Shown: positions 1 through 14,070 of the stretch, in pieces
Layout: each line of letters opens with the position of its first letter
Position numbering within the stretch: the stretch's first letter is position 1
Assembly (NCBI RefSeq): GCF_004357985.1
Contig: NZ_SMTF01000008.1
Coordinates: 114,783 to 178,782, forward strand
Reading direction: 5' to 3'
DNA: 64,000 nucleotides
From: Luteimonas aestuarii
GTDB lineage: Bacteria; Pseudomonadota; Gammaproteobacteria; Xanthomonadales; Xanthomonadaceae
The notes under the pieces: model-generated
Told to the model about the DNA's origin: nothing
What the model saw: only the letters and a program-made list of their open reading frames with translations
Database searches by the model: none
Made by a program: the position numbers and the translations under genes

Positions 1-481
1 CGCGCGCGAGACGGTTCAGGGTTTCGCGCTCGCGCTCTTCCACCTCGTGCATGCTCGACAGCAGGCGCTGTTCCAGCGACAGCGCGCGCTGCTTGATCGA
101 TTCGGACTGCTGGCGCAGTTGCAGCAGGTTGCGGCAGCGGGCGCGCAGCTCGCGCGGACGCACCGGCTTGACCAGGAAGTCGATCACGCCGGCATCCAGC
201 GCAGCCTGGCGGATCGGTTCGTCGCCGACCACGGTGACCAGCACGATCGGCACGTCGCGGTGCAGCAGCGGGCGACGGAACCGGCGGGCGAACTCCAGCC
301 CGTCGATCACCGGCATCCGGTAGTCCAGCAGCAGCAGGTCCGGGCGGTTTTCCTCGCACCAGCGCAGTGCCGCCTGGGGGTCGCCGAAGTCGAGCACTTC
401 CAGCTCGGGACTGATGTCCTCGAGGATGTGCCGCAACATGGTGCGGGCGGAGGTCTGGTCGTCGACGATGACGATATTCAT
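1..481 (-). CDS. rpfG: RpfG-like response regulator, N-terminal part (runs off the window)
   Basis: The gene reads leftward from an ATG at 481 and leaves the window after about 160 codons. The visible part begins MNIVIVDDQTSA and is a receiver domain. It has the acidic pair D7/D8, phospho-acceptor D53 in LLLDYRMP, and the conserved Lys in the LVKPVRP stretch. A charged helix follows and leads to whatever lies outside. In Xanthomonas the two-component protein RpfG carries a C-terminal HD-GYP cyclic-di-GMP phosphodiesterase and answers the RpfC sensor of the diffusible signal factor. The neighbours lysS and prfB and the RpfD- and RpfE-like genes fit that locus. The HD-GYP part is not visible here, so the full-length assignment is inference. 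An SD-like GGGA precedes the start. Confidence 0.82.
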   Translation of the reverse strand, partial: MNIVIVDDQTSARTMLRHILEDISPELEVLDFGDPQAALRWCEENRPDLLLLDYRMPVIDGLEFARRFRRPLLHRDVPIVLVTVVGDEPIRQAALDAGVIDFLVKPVRPRELRARCRNLLQLRQQSESIKQRALSLEQRLLSSMHEVEERERETLNRLAR

Positions 482-669
482 CTGGTTCCCATGCCGCGGG
501 GGCGGCTTCCCCAAATCCGTCCGGCAAGGATGGCCGCCGGACAGGGTGGATGCAAGCAAGAGGCGTGCCGCGCTGTTCAGGCCCTGAATGTGACCGTTCT
601 CCCGGTTCCCACGGCAAATCCGCCATAGGAAGGTCACTTCCTGCCCCTGGCTGCCGCCGCAGGTCGGTT

Positions 670-2193
<1,524 letters not shown>

Positions 2194-2261
2194 GGCGTGG
2201 GCGTTGGGACGGAGGAGGTTTTTCGTAGCGCGCGATTCCGCGTCAGCGGGAACGACGGGGA

Positions 2262-3390
2262 TCAGACCGCATCGACGCGTTTGGACCCGGCTTCCAGGCC
2301 GGACTTCAAGCTGGCTTCGACGAATTCGTCCAGGTCGCCATCCAGCACCTTCTGCGTGTCGCTGCGCTCGATGCCGGTACGCAGGTCCTTGATCCGGCTC
2401 TGGTCCAGCACGTAGTTGCGGATCTGGCTGCCCCAGCCGATGTCGGACTTGGTGGCCTCCACGGCATCGCGCTCTGCATTGCGCTTCTGGATCTCCAGCT
2501 CATAGAGCTTGGCGGCCAGCATCTTCATCGCGGTGTCGCGGTTCTGGTGCTGGCTTCGGCCGTTCTGGCACGCCACGACGATCCCGGTGGGCACGTGGGT
2601 GATGCGCACCGCCGACTCGGTCTTGTTGACGTGCTGGCCGCCCGCGCCCGAGGAGCGGTAGACATCGGTCTTCAAGTCGGCCGGGTTGATGGTGATGTCG
2701 ATGTTGTCGTCGACTTCCGGCGACACGAATACCGAGGTGAAGCTGGTGTGTCGGCGATTGTCGGAATCGAACGGCGACTTGCGCACCAGCCGGTGCACCC
2801 CGGTCTCGGTCTTCAGCCAGCCGTAGGCGAAATCGCCCTCCACGCGCACGGTGGCCGACTTGATGCCGGCGACATCACCGCCACTGGCTTCCATCAGCTC
2901 CGTCTTCCAGCCGCGCGACTCGGCCCAGCGCAGGTACATGCGCAGCAGCATCTCCGCCCAGTCCTGCGCCTCGGTGCCGCCGGCACCGGCCTGGATGTCG
3001 ACGAAGGCACTGGCCGCATCCATCTTGCCGGAGAACATGCGCTGGAACTCCAGCTTGTCCACCTCGCCCGCGAAGCGCGCCACGTCATCCACCACGGCCT
3101 GCGCGGTGTCCTCGTCGCCTTCGGCTTCGGCCAGGTCCAGAAGTTCGCCCGCCCCGGCCAAACCCTCCGTCAGGTCGCGGATGCCGTTCACGGTTTTGTC
3201 CAGCAGCGAACGTTCCCGCCCCAGCGTTTGCGCGCGCTCCGGATCGTTCCAGACGTCCGGATGCTCCAGTTCGCGTTCTACTTCCTCCAGGCGCTCACGC
3301 TTGGCGTCGTAGTCAAAGATACCCCCTCAGCGCATCCAGCCGACCGGTCAGGTCGGCGATGCGCTGGCGGACGGGATTGAGCTCGATCAT
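2262..3390 (-). CDS. prfB: Peptide chain release factor 2, expressed through a programmed +1 frameshift
   Basis: RF2 recognises UGA and UAA stop codons and triggers peptidyl-tRNA hydrolysis. The gene has two overlapping frames. Translation starts at ATG 3390 and runs 25 codons ([14 protein letters not shown]...GYL) to an in-frame TGA at 3315-3313. It must then slip +1, decode GAC at 3314 and continue to 2262. The joined protein is about 375 residues. The tripeptide anticodon SPF falls at residues 205-207 and the catalytic GGQ at 250-252, the positions known for Escherichia coli RF2. A gene finder that ignores the shift would report only the 309-codon fragment starting at 3191. Likely in an operon with lysS. 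Confidence 0.96.
3312..3327 (-). promoter_or_regulatory. prfB recoding site (internal SD, CTT-TGA-C slip)
   Basis: Read on the minus strand, an SD-like AGGGGG (3327-3322) is followed by TAT and then CTT TGA C (3318-3312). This is the arrangement known to force a +1 shift of tRNA-Leu when the UGA is decoded slowly. The slow UGA codon senses low RF2, so the site works as a negative feedback loop. Confidence 0.95.
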
Positions 3391-3469
3391 AGTGTCCAGA
3401 TGCCTGCTTGGCGAAAGGATGCGATTCTAGCAATCTTGACCCCTCCTCCGGATCCGCGCCAACGCACCC

Positions 3470-5392
3470 ATGTCCCCACGGATGACGCCCCACCATCGCT
3501 GGCTGCTGGTGCTGATGCTGACGGTTGCCGCCAGCGGGGTGGCCGCGCAGCCGGCGCATACACTGGACCCGGAGGCCGTGCGCTGTTACCAGCTGCGCCA
3601 CGATGACCCGGACGCAGCGGCGCGCCTTGCTGAACAGCGCTTGGCCGAGGCTGATCTCTTGCCGCCGGACGCGCTGGTCTTCCAGGCGTGCCGCGCCATT
3701 TCCCTCGCGATCATGGGCGATGCGGACGGCGCGCGCGCTGGCGTTGCAGCCGTCGAGACCCTGCTGGCCGCGCACCCGATGCCACCGGGTTTCGAATTGC
3801 GGGCCCTGTCCAACGCCGGGGCAACACTGCAACTGGCGGGCGATGTCACCGGCGCACTCGAGGCCTACGAACGAGCATTGCGCGCAGCCGCTCGCGAGGA
3901 CGCCTGGGAGGCCCAGGTCAGCACGCTCGTCAACATGGCGTTGCTGCATGGCGACGAGTTCGCCGCTTACGACCAGGCCGAAGCGCTGTTCGCGCAGGCC
4001 GCCGCGATCAATGACGCCCACGGTGACCGCAAGGCGTCCCTGTCCTACAACCGGGCGATCAATTCGCTGCGCAGGGAACGCCTGGCGGATGCACGCGTGC
4101 AGTTCCAGCAGGCACTCGACGGCGCGCGCGCCAGTGGCGAGGAAGTGATTGCGAGACGGGCCGAGGCCGAGCTGGTCGCGATGTCCGGTGCGCAGGACGC
4201 GAGGGCGGCGCTGCAGCGACTGCTCGACAGGCAGCGCAGCAGCGGCGACGTCTCCGGCGCTGCGCGCAGCGCGTTGCTGCAAGGGCGACTTGCGCTGGAG
4301 GCAGGCGACCACGCCGGCGCGCTGGCCGATGCGCAGCGCGCCGTGGAGATGCTGCCGGAGTCGGTGTTCGGCGCCGTCCGGCGCGAATCGCTTGAACTGG
4401 TGGCCGCCGCCGAGATCGCACGGGGGGATTGGCAGTCGGCATATCGCACCAGCAACCAGGTGCACGACGAACAGTTGCAGCGGCTGCGGAGCATGCAGTT
4501 GGGCAACATGGCCCGTGTGCAGGCAACGCTGGTGGACGAACACAACCTCGAGGAGCTGTTGCTGGCGCGGCAACAGGGGGCAATCAGTGAGTTGCAGGCA
4601 TCCCACCAGCGTCGCCAGCGCAACCTGGCGGTTGCCGCACTGGGCCTGCTGCTGCTGTTGGCGGTGGGGTTCGTCGCCTATCAGCGCCGGATCACGCGCC
4701 GCCTGCGGAACCTCAGCGCGCAGGACAGCCTGACCCGGCTACTCAATCGCCACGCCGCCGGGAAACGGCTCGAGGCCATGGTGCCCACCCGTGTCGACGC
4801 CGGTGATGCACGGCTCGCTGTCTTCCTGATCGACATCGACCACTTCAAGGCGATCAACGACCGCCACGGGCACGACGCCGGTGACATGGCACTGCTTGCG
4901 GTTGCCAATGCACTCACGACCGCGTGTGGCCCCGACGGCGTGGTGGCGCGCTGGGGTGGCGAGGAGTTCCTGGTCGGGATGGGCGGGCTGGATGCCTCCG
5001 CCGCGGGCCGGATGGCCGAACGGTTGCGCCAGGCAATCGCGGACATGCGAGTTGGCGGCGGTGTTGGCAGCATGACCGTGTCGATCGGGTTTGCCGCGGC
5101 GCCCGTCTTTCCACCACCAGGGGGCAGCGTTGCAGGCGTGGCGTCGGGCCACTGGCCGGATGCCGTGGTGCTGGCAGACCGCGCGCTTTACGCCGCCAAA
5201 CGTGGCGGCCGCGACACATGGGTCGGTTTGTGGGGGCGCGCAGGCACGAGCCGGCCGATTGACGAGGCACTCGACGATCCCGCCGCAGCGATCTCCAGCG
5301 GCGACCTGATGCTCTCCTCAGGACGCCCCGGCCTCAGCTCGGTCGCCGACCGCAGGGCGCGGGGCAATGGGGCTCCGCCCGCAACCACCTAG
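3470..5392 (+). CDS. Periplasmic TPR sensor with membrane-anchored GGDEF domain (probable diguanylate cyclase)
   Basis: A 640-residue protein likely to make cyclic di-GMP. A signal peptide or N-terminal anchor (hydrophobic LLVLMLTVAASGVAA) is followed by about 340 residues of alanine-rich TPR-like helical repeats facing the periplasm. Next come a coiled stretch, a transmembrane segment near residues 384-403 (leucine-rich), and a cytoplasmic GGDEF domain. The catalytic signature GGEEF lies near residue 495, with FLIDIDHFKAIND upstream, so the active site looks intact. A second ATG at 3482 gives a better signal peptide, and neither start has a clear ribosome site. It is divergent from prfB across 79 bp and convergent with the rpfD-like gene. 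The linkage of c-di-GMP synthesis to an rpf locus, whose RpfG degrades c-di-GMP, is suggestive but unproven. Confidence 0.88.
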   Translation: MSPRMTPHHRWLLVLMLTVAASGVAAQPAHTLDPEAVRCYQLRHDDPDAAARLAEQRLAEADLLPPDALVFQACRAISLAIMGDADGARAGVAAVETLLAAHPMPPGFELRALSNAGATLQLAGDVTGALEAYERALRAAAREDAWEAQVSTLVNMALLHGDEFAAYDQAEALFAQAAAINDAHGDRKASLSYNRAINSLRRERLADARVQFQQALDGARASGEEVIARRAEAELVAMSGAQDARAALQRLLDRQRSSGDVSGAARSALLQGRLALEAGDHAGALADAQRAVEMLPESVFGAVRRESLELVAAAEIARGDWQSAYRTSNQVHDEQLQRLRSMQLGNMARVQATLVDEHNLEELLLARQQGAISELQASHQRRQRNLAVAALGLLLLLAVGFVAYQRRITRRLRNLSAQDSLTRLLNRHAAGKRLEAMVPTRVDAGDARLAVFLIDIDHFKAINDRHGHDAGDMALLAVANALTTACGPDGVVARWGGEEFLVGMGGLDASAAGRMAERLRQAIADMRVGGGVGSMTVSIGFAAAPVFPPPGGSVAGVASGHWPDAVVLADRALYAAKRGGRDTWVGLWGRAGTSRPIDEALDDPAAAISSGDLMLSSGRPGLSSVADRRARGNGAPPATT

Positions 5393-5422
5393 TCGGCCCG
5401 CGGCTTCAATCGCCAGGATCGC

Positions 5423-6325
5423 CTACGCGTCCGCTAATCGCCCACGCAGTTCGCTCCGGTATTTGCGGCTGCCCGGCAGCGTAGTGCCATCCTTCAGGTG
5501 CACGCGTGCGTCGCCCGTCTCCAGCGGCTCGAACGACACCAGCTGGTCCAGGTTGACGATATAGCTGCGATGGATGCGCACGAACCTTGCGGGGTCCAGC
5601 TTCTCGACGATCCCGCCAATGGTGCTGCGCAGGGGGTAATCGTGGCCACGCACGCGCAAGTTGACGTAGTTGCCGGCGGCCTGCACCCATTCAATGTCGT
5701 CGGCCGCCAACAGGAACTCGCGACCCAGCTTGCGTACCAGGAAGCGCTCCGGCCGATCGACCGGTTCGACCGGAGCCCCTTCGTCGGGACGCCCGAGCAG
5801 CCTCACCTCGCCCTGTAGCCGCCGGAGTAGCAGTCGATAGCCCTCGATCACCACCACGATGGCCGCATAGCTGCGGATGTCCTTGAGGTATTCGTAGGAC
5901 AGGTTGCGGGGCCACGGACCAAAATCGTAGTCCATGCCATGCCAGCGGTAGGCGAGCGTTCGCAGCGCCACCATCCCCGCGACGTGCACCAGCGAGACCA
6001 CGACACTCGCTGCCAGGTGCACGCCGAGCATCCGCCGCCAGTTGTCCCGATGCATGGGATAGCGCTCGGTGAACCGTGCGATCAATGGAATGACCAGCGC
6101 CCAGAGCAGCGCGCTGCTGATCTCCCAGGCCCACGGCTCCCACGGCTGCAGCGTGGTGGCGCCCGAGCGATTGTGGTCCATCCAGACGGTGATGCTGTTG
6201 CCCAAGGCGTTGGACACGAGGATCGCGCCGACGAACCCGACCTCGACCCACCGCCGCCACGGCCGGTAACGCTCGTATGCAGTGGGCGAACTGGTCATGG
6301 CACCGATTCTACTTGGCGGCGTCAC
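5423..6325 (-). CDS. rpfD: Membrane-bound LytTR-type transcription regulator, RpfD-like
   Basis: Four hydrophobic segments make up roughly residues 25-180. A C-terminal LytTR DNA-binding domain follows (about 200-297), with WVQAAGNYVNLRV, RIHRSYIVNLDQ and GTTLPGSRKY as recognisable elements. There is no receiver domain, so signals probably enter through the membrane part. Xanthomonas rpf loci contain rpfD, a LytTR gene in this neighbourhood, which is the basis for the symbol. The start could be ATG 6325 or ATG 6298. The gene ends 30 bp from the convergent GGDEF gene. Confidence 0.78.
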   Translation of the reverse strand: MTPPSRIGAMTSSPTAYERYRPWRRWVEVGFVGAILVSNALGNSITVWMDHNRSGATTLQPWEPWAWEISSALLWALVIPLIARFTERYPMHRDNWRRMLGVHLAASVVVSLVHVAGMVALRTLAYRWHGMDYDFGPWPRNLSYEYLKDIRSYAAIVVVIEGYRLLLRRLQGEVRLLGRPDEGAPVEPVDRPERFLVRKLGREFLLAADDIEWVQAAGNYVNLRVRGHDYPLRSTIGGIVEKLDPARFVRIHRSYIVNLDQLVSFEPLETGDARVHLKDGTTLPGSRKYRSELRGRLADA

Positions 6326-6445
6326 TCGACTCGTCCCTGCCGGCCGCGGTTCGTCCCAAACGCTTGTCGGTCAATCACTTGGCGCTGGCATGGTGAGCAA
6401 GACGGGCGCACGGTGAGCGCTCACCGACCAACTGCAGGAACCTGC

Positions 6446-7621
6446 ATGCAACGCCGCCACGATCTCGATTGGGTCCGCATCTACGCCTTCGCCCTGCTCG
6501 TCCTGTACCACGTCGGCATGTACTACGTGACCTGGGATTGGCACGTCAACAGCCCGTTCGCCAGCCATGCGCTGGAACCGGTGATGATGATGAGTTCGCC
6601 CTGGCGGTTGTCACTGCTGTTCGTGGTCTCGGGCGTCGCCACCGCGTTCCTGCTGCGCAAGTCGCGCGAGTCGGCGGCTGCCGGACACGGCGGGCGGTTC
6701 CTCGGGCCGCGTTCGTGGCGGCTGCTGGTGCCGCTGGCGTTCGGAATGCTGGTGATCGTGCCCCCGCAGTCGTACTACGAGGTGGTCGAGAAACTACCCG
6801 GAGGCTTCCACGATGGCTACCTCTCGTTCTGGGGCCGCTACCTCGCCGCGGACGACAGCTTCTGCGATGGCGATGGTTGCCTGGTCGTGCCGACCTGGAA
6901 CCATCTGTGGTTCGTCGCCTACCTGTGGGTCTACACCGTGGCGGTTTGGGCGTTGGCCAAGTCGATACCGGCCGCGCTGGAACGTGCCGGAACGATGATG
7001 GCGACGGCACTGTCCTCGCCAATGGGCCTACTGCTTTGGCCGATCCTGTTCCTGGCGGCCGCACGCATCGCGCTCATCGGCACCTTCGGGTCGACCCACG
7101 CCCTGGTCGACGACTGGTACAACCATGCGCAGTACTTCGGCGTCTTCCTGCTGGGTTTCCTGATCGCCCGGGCGGATGGCGTCTGGCAGGCCACCGAGCG
7201 TGTCCGTTGGCCGGCCCTCACGCTGTGGTTCGCCAGCTGGCTGGCGATCACGGCCTACTTCGCGTGGTTCCGCGACGCGGCACCGCCCGACGGCCTGCGG
7301 CTGTCGATGCGCGGGACCTGGGCGCTGAACCAGTGGTGCGCGATCGTGGCGATCCTGGGATTCGCCCGCCGCCTCGCGCCTGGCGACAGTCCGTTGCTGC
7401 GCTACCTTTCGACCGCGATCTTTCCGGTCTACATCCTCCACCAGACCGTGACCGTGGTGCTGGCGCACAACGCCAAGCCGCTGGGGCTGAGGCCGCTGGT
7501 GGAAGGACCGCTACTGGTCCTGCTCACCTTCGGGCTGTGTTTCGCCGCTTACGAGATCGTGCGTCGCATTGCGCCATTGCGGCCGCTGTTCGGCTTGCGC
7601 TGGCGCGAACGCTTGCCTTGA
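6446..7621 (+). CDS. Acyltransferase family 3 integral membrane protein (OpgC-like)
   Basis: A 391-residue polytopic membrane protein. It opens with RHDLDWVRIYAFALLVLYHV, the typical start of acyltransferase-3/OpgC-type proteins, in which the conserved Arg and His sit in the first membrane helix. About ten hydrophobic helices follow, with the family-like WFVAYLWVY and YLSTAIFPVYILHQTVTVV segments. Such enzymes transfer acyl or succinyl groups to periplasmic glucans, lipids or polysaccharides; the substrate here is unknown. The start at 6446 has AGGAA about 8 nt upstream. The last 111 nt overlap the end of recJ on the other strand. Confidence 0.85.
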   Translation: MQRRHDLDWVRIYAFALLVLYHVGMYYVTWDWHVNSPFASHALEPVMMMSSPWRLSLLFVVSGVATAFLLRKSRESAAAGHGGRFLGPRSWRLLVPLAFGMLVIVPPQSYYEVVEKLPGGFHDGYLSFWGRYLAADDSFCDGDGCLVVPTWNHLWFVAYLWVYTVAVWALAKSIPAALERAGTMMATALSSPMGLLLWPILFLAAARIALIGTFGSTHALVDDWYNHAQYFGVFLLGFLIARADGVWQATERVRWPALTLWFASWLAITAYFAWFRDAAPPDGLRLSMRGTWALNQWCAIVAILGFARRLAPGDSPLLRYLSTAIFPVYILHQTVTVVLAHNAKPLGLRPLVEGPLLVLLTFGLCFAAYEIVRRIAPLRPLFGLRWRERLP

Positions 7622-9373
7622 TCCCGAGGCACCTTGGCCGCCTCGGGCAGGCTCGCGGTGCTCGACGATCAGCTGGATGGCGCGGGCACCGCGCCAGTCG
7701 TCCGCAGCCAGCCGATAGGCCAGCCGCACGTGGCCGCACGGCGCTTCTCCCGAACCACCACCGAAATCGATCGCATTCAGCGCATCACGCACGCCCTCGC
7801 AGCGCAGCGAGAGCTTGAGGTGGCGTTCGCCCACGATCCGGGTATCGAGCACCTCGAACACGCCGTCGAACAGTGGCTCGGGAAAGCCCTGCCCCCATGG
7901 CCCGCCATCGCGCAGGGCATCGGCGTGGCGACGGGTGAACTCTTCCGCCGACAGCTCGCCGTCGCTCAGCAGTTCGGCCTGCAGGAGATCCGGCGCAACC
8001 AGCGACGCCACGGCGTCGCGGAACGCGATGGCGAACGCATCGTAGCGATCGGCCTGCAGGGTCAGCCCCGCCGCCATCGCATGGCCGCCGAATTTCGTGA
8101 TCAGTCCCGGGTGGGCAACATCCACCGCCGCCAGCGCGTCACGGATGTGCAGCCCGGGGATCGAACGCGCCGACCCGCGCAGCTGTGCGCTGCCCGGCTC
8201 CGAGGGCGCGAAGGCGACGACCGGGCGATGCAACTGCTCCTTCACCTTCGACGCCACCAGTCCAACGATGCCGGGGTGCCAATCGGCGTCATGCAGGCAG
8301 ACCGCAACGGGGGCCGCGTGCGCGCCGTCGAGCGCGCGCGTCGCCAACGCCGCTTCGGCGTCCTCCAGCATCAGTTGCTGCACGCCGCGTCGTTCGGCAT
8401 TGATGCCGTGGAGGATTTCCGCCAGTTCACGGGCGCGCGTGGCGTCATCGGCCAGCAGGCATTCGATGCCCAAGGCCATGTCTTCGAGTCGTCCCGCGGC
8501 GTTGATGCGTGGCGCAACGGCGAAGCCGATGTCGCCGGCGGTCAGCGTGGCAGCGTTGCGTCCGGACACGTCGATCAGGGCGTTCAGCCCCGGGCAGCCC
8601 CTGCCCGCACGCAACCGCCGCAGGCCTGCGGCCACGAGCGCGCGATTGTTGGCATCCAGCGGAACCAGGTCGGCCACGGTGCCCACGGCGACCAGGTCGA
8701 GCAGGCTGGCGAGGTCGGCATCGACCGAGCCCGGCACGCCTGCCTCACGCAGGCGCCGTCGCAGCGCAAGCAGGACGTAGAACACCACGCCGACGCCCGC
8801 CAGGGTCTTGCTGGGAAACGCGTCGCCAGGCAGGTTGGGATTGACGATGGCATCGGCCGGCGGCAGCGCCTCGCCGGGCAGGTGGTGGTCGGTGACCAGC
8901 ACCTGCCAGCCATGCCTCTTGGCGGCGGTGACGCCGGCGTGGCAGGCGATGCCGTGGTCGACCGTGACCAGAAGCGATGGTGCCAGCGGCACGAGTTCTG
9001 CCACAAGCGCTTCCGACAGGCCGTAGCCGTGCACGATGCGGTTGGGCACCGCGTGCACCACGTCGCTGGCGCCAAGCATGCGCAGGCCGCGTACCGCGAC
9101 GGCGCATGCGGTGGCGCCATCGGCATCGAAATCGCCCACCACCAGGATGCGCTTGCGCGCGGCAATGGCTTCCACCAGCAGCGACGTGGCCGCTTCGATG
9201 CCGCCGAGCGCATCCGGTGGCAGCAGCTGCGAGGCGGAAGGTTTCGCGTGGGTGGGGTCCGAAATGCCGCGTGCGGTGTAAACGCGGCGGAGCAGCGGCA
9301 GTACGTCTTCGCCCCAGCCATCGATGGGCTGGACGGGATCGCGGCGCCGGATCCTTGGCCCGATCGCGCTCAA
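7511..9373 (-). CDS. recJ: Single-stranded-DNA-specific exonuclease RecJ
   Basis: A 5'-3' single-strand exonuclease acting in RecF-pathway recombination, base excision and mismatch repair. The DHH-family motifs are present: DFDADGATA (motif I), TVDHGI and VTDHHLPG. A DHHA1/nucleic-acid-binding C-terminus follows. No ATG is available. The frame is open further upstream, but rpfE ends at 9370. A TTG at 9373 overlaps the rpfE stop as TTGA and would give a 620-residue protein, compared with about 575 for Escherichia coli RecJ. That start is inferred from translational coupling. The final 36 or so codons form a low-complexity tail that lies antisense to the acyltransferase gene. Confidence 0.93.
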   Translation of the reverse strand: MSAIGPRIRRRDPVQPIDGWGEDVLPLLRRVYTARGISDPTHAKPSASQLLPPDALGGIEAATSLLVEAIAARKRILVVGDFDADGATACAVAVRGLRMLGASDVVHAVPNRIVHGYGLSEALVAELVPLAPSLLVTVDHGIACHAGVTAAKRHGWQVLVTDHHLPGEALPPADAIVNPNLPGDAFPSKTLAGVGVVFYVLLALRRRLREAGVPGSVDADLASLLDLVAVGTVADLVPLDANNRALVAAGLRRLRAGRGCPGLNALIDVSGRNAATLTAGDIGFAVAPRINAAGRLEDMALGIECLLADDATRARELAEILHGINAERRGVQQLMLEDAEAALATRALDGAHAAPVAVCLHDADWHPGIVGLVASKVKEQLHRPVVAFAPSEPGSAQLRGSARSIPGLHIRDALAAVDVAHPGLITKFGGHAMAAGLTLQADRYDAFAIAFRDAVASLVAPDLLQAELLSDGELSAEEFTRRHADALRDGGPWGQGFPEPLFDGVFEVLDTRIVGERHLKLSLRCEGVRDALNAIDFGGGSGEAPCGHVRLAYRLAADDWRGARAIQLIVEHREPARGGQGASGSRQAFAPAQAEQRPQWRNATHDLVSGETQPEGEQDQ

Positions 9374-10308
9374 ACGCTTGGGCCGGCCAAGGGGCTGCGC
9401 CAGAATCGCCAGCGATGGCTGCGGTGCAGTACGCGGCGCACGCCGTCTTCGCTGTCGAGTCCCAGCGCCTCGAGTTGCCCGTCGCGCAGTGCTGCCAGCG
9501 CAGGCGCCAGCCACTCGCGCTCCAGCGCCGCCAGGTCGCGCGTCGCGACCAGGTCGAAGGCGACATCGCCTTCACCTGCCTCGAACCGTTCGCGGGGCGG
9601 CGCAAGGATGCCGGCGGCGTGCGCCAGTGAAATGCCGGTTTCGTCATCGCCCGCATAGCGCGTGTGCGGCGACTGCACGCGATCCGGCAAGGCGCCGCCG
9701 CCCCAGAACCACAGCGAGTTCACCGCGGGCTTGCCCTGCTCCACCCGGCGCGCGTTCCAGGGATGGTTGTGCAGCACCACCTGCGCCTCGCTCAGCAGTG
9801 TTCTCCAGCGACGCCCGTCGGCACTCCCGCCCGGCAGGTGATCGAAAACATCGGTGCCCAGCGCATCGTCTGGTTCGGAAAAATCGGGCGGGATGCTTCC
9901 TGTCGGCAGCCGCAGGTACCAGCGTGACGGCGTGGGCGCGTCGATGGGCACGCCGGCATCGCCGAAGATCGGCCGCAGCGGCGGCAGCAGCGCGTCCACG
10001 TCTTCGCGGGTCAACGCCAACGATTCGCCATGCGCCAGGAGGCGCGCGCCGTTGATGTCGGGCAGCACATGGCAGGGGTCGGCGCGCAGCCAGATGGCGC
10101 CGGCGGCATCGCCGGCATCGGCCTCGCGCGTCAGTGCAGCCACCGGCCAGCCGTTGGGCAACAGCCGGAAATGCCGGGAGAGCAAGGCGCGACGTCCTTC
10201 GGCGACCACCGGCAGGCGGTCGGCGCGCCCGAGTGCGCGCGCAACCTCGGGCGACAGCGACTGCGCTCCGAAACGGCGCGACGCAGGCAGCAGCAGCGTC
10301 GCCTTCAC
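9370..10308 (-). CDS. rpfE: RpfE-like protein (phosphoglycerate-mutase-superfamily fold)
   Basis: A 312-residue soluble protein that matches my memory of xanthomonad RpfE, annotated as a cofactor-independent phosphoglycerate-mutase-like protein. Recognisable stretches are LPDINGARLL, PPDFSEPDDALGTDVFDHLPGG, HNHPWNARR and NSLWFWGGGALP. Its reaction is not established. In Xanthomonas the gene was named for its place in the rpf cluster between recJ and greA, exactly as here. The start is GTG at 10308, four bases after the greA stop, so it is probably translationally coupled to greA. Its stop overlaps the inferred recJ start. Confidence 0.8.
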   Translation of the reverse strand: MKATLLLPASRRFGAQSLSPEVARALGRADRLPVVAEGRRALLSRHFRLLPNGWPVAALTREADAGDAAGAIWLRADPCHVLPDINGARLLAHGESLALTREDVDALLPPLRPIFGDAGVPIDAPTPSRWYLRLPTGSIPPDFSEPDDALGTDVFDHLPGGSADGRRWRTLLSEAQVVLHNHPWNARRVEQGKPAVNSLWFWGGGALPDRVQSPHTRYAGDDETGISLAHAAGILAPPRERFEAGEGDVAFDLVATRDLAALEREWLAPALAALRDGQLEALGLDSEDGVRRVLHRSHRWRFWRSPLAGPSV

Positions 10309-10312
10309 CGGG

Positions 10313-10789
10313 TCAGTCCTTGTAGCTGACTTCGATCACTTCGTACTCGCGGGTGCCGCCCGGGGCCTCGATGGTGACGCTGTCGCCCTCGTGCTTGCCG
10401 ATCAACGCACGCGCGACCGGTGACGAAATCGCGATCAGGCCGAGCTTGATGTCGGCCTCGAGGTCGCCGACGATCTGGTAGCGCCGCTCTTCGTCGGTTT
10501 CCACGTCGGCCACGGTCACCTTCGCGCCGAACACGATGCGGTCGCCGGCATCGAGCTTGCTCACGTCGATCACGTCCGCATGCGACAGCTCGCCTTCGAG
10601 CTGCTTGATGCGGCCTTCGATGAAACCCTGCTGCTCGCGGGCCGCATGGTACTCGGCGTTTTCCTTCAGGTCGCCGTGCGCACGCGCTTCGGCGATGGCG
10701 TTGATCACCGCCGGTCTCTGGACGGACTTCAGTTCGTCCAGTTCTGCGCGCAGGCGCTGCGCGCCCTGCAGGGTCATGGGTGCTCTCAT
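10313..10789 (-). CDS. greA: Transcription elongation factor GreA
   Basis: A 158-residue protein, the same length as Escherichia coli GreA. It enters the RNA polymerase secondary channel and stimulates cleavage of backtracked transcripts. The N-terminal coiled coil carries the diagnostic [16 protein letters not shown] with the acidic tip residues D and E. The C-terminal FKBP-like domain contains [14 protein letters not shown] and the PGGTREYEV end. The ATG at 10789 gives a short MRAPMTL lead like that of E. coli. It lies 12 bp after carB on the same strand, the carB-greA arrangement common in gammaproteobacteria. Confidence 0.97.
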   Translation of the reverse strand: MRAPMTLQGAQRLRAELDELKSVQRPAVINAIAEARAHGDLKENAEYHAAREQQGFIEGRIKQLEGELSHADVIDVSKLDAGDRIVFGAKVTVADVETDEERRYQIVGDLEADIKLGLIAISSPVARALIGKHEGDSVTIEAPGGTREYEVIEVSYKD

Positions 10790-10801
10790 CGGATGGGGTC
10801 C

Positions 10802-14062
<3,261 letters not shown>

Positions 14063-14070
14063 TTCTGGAC

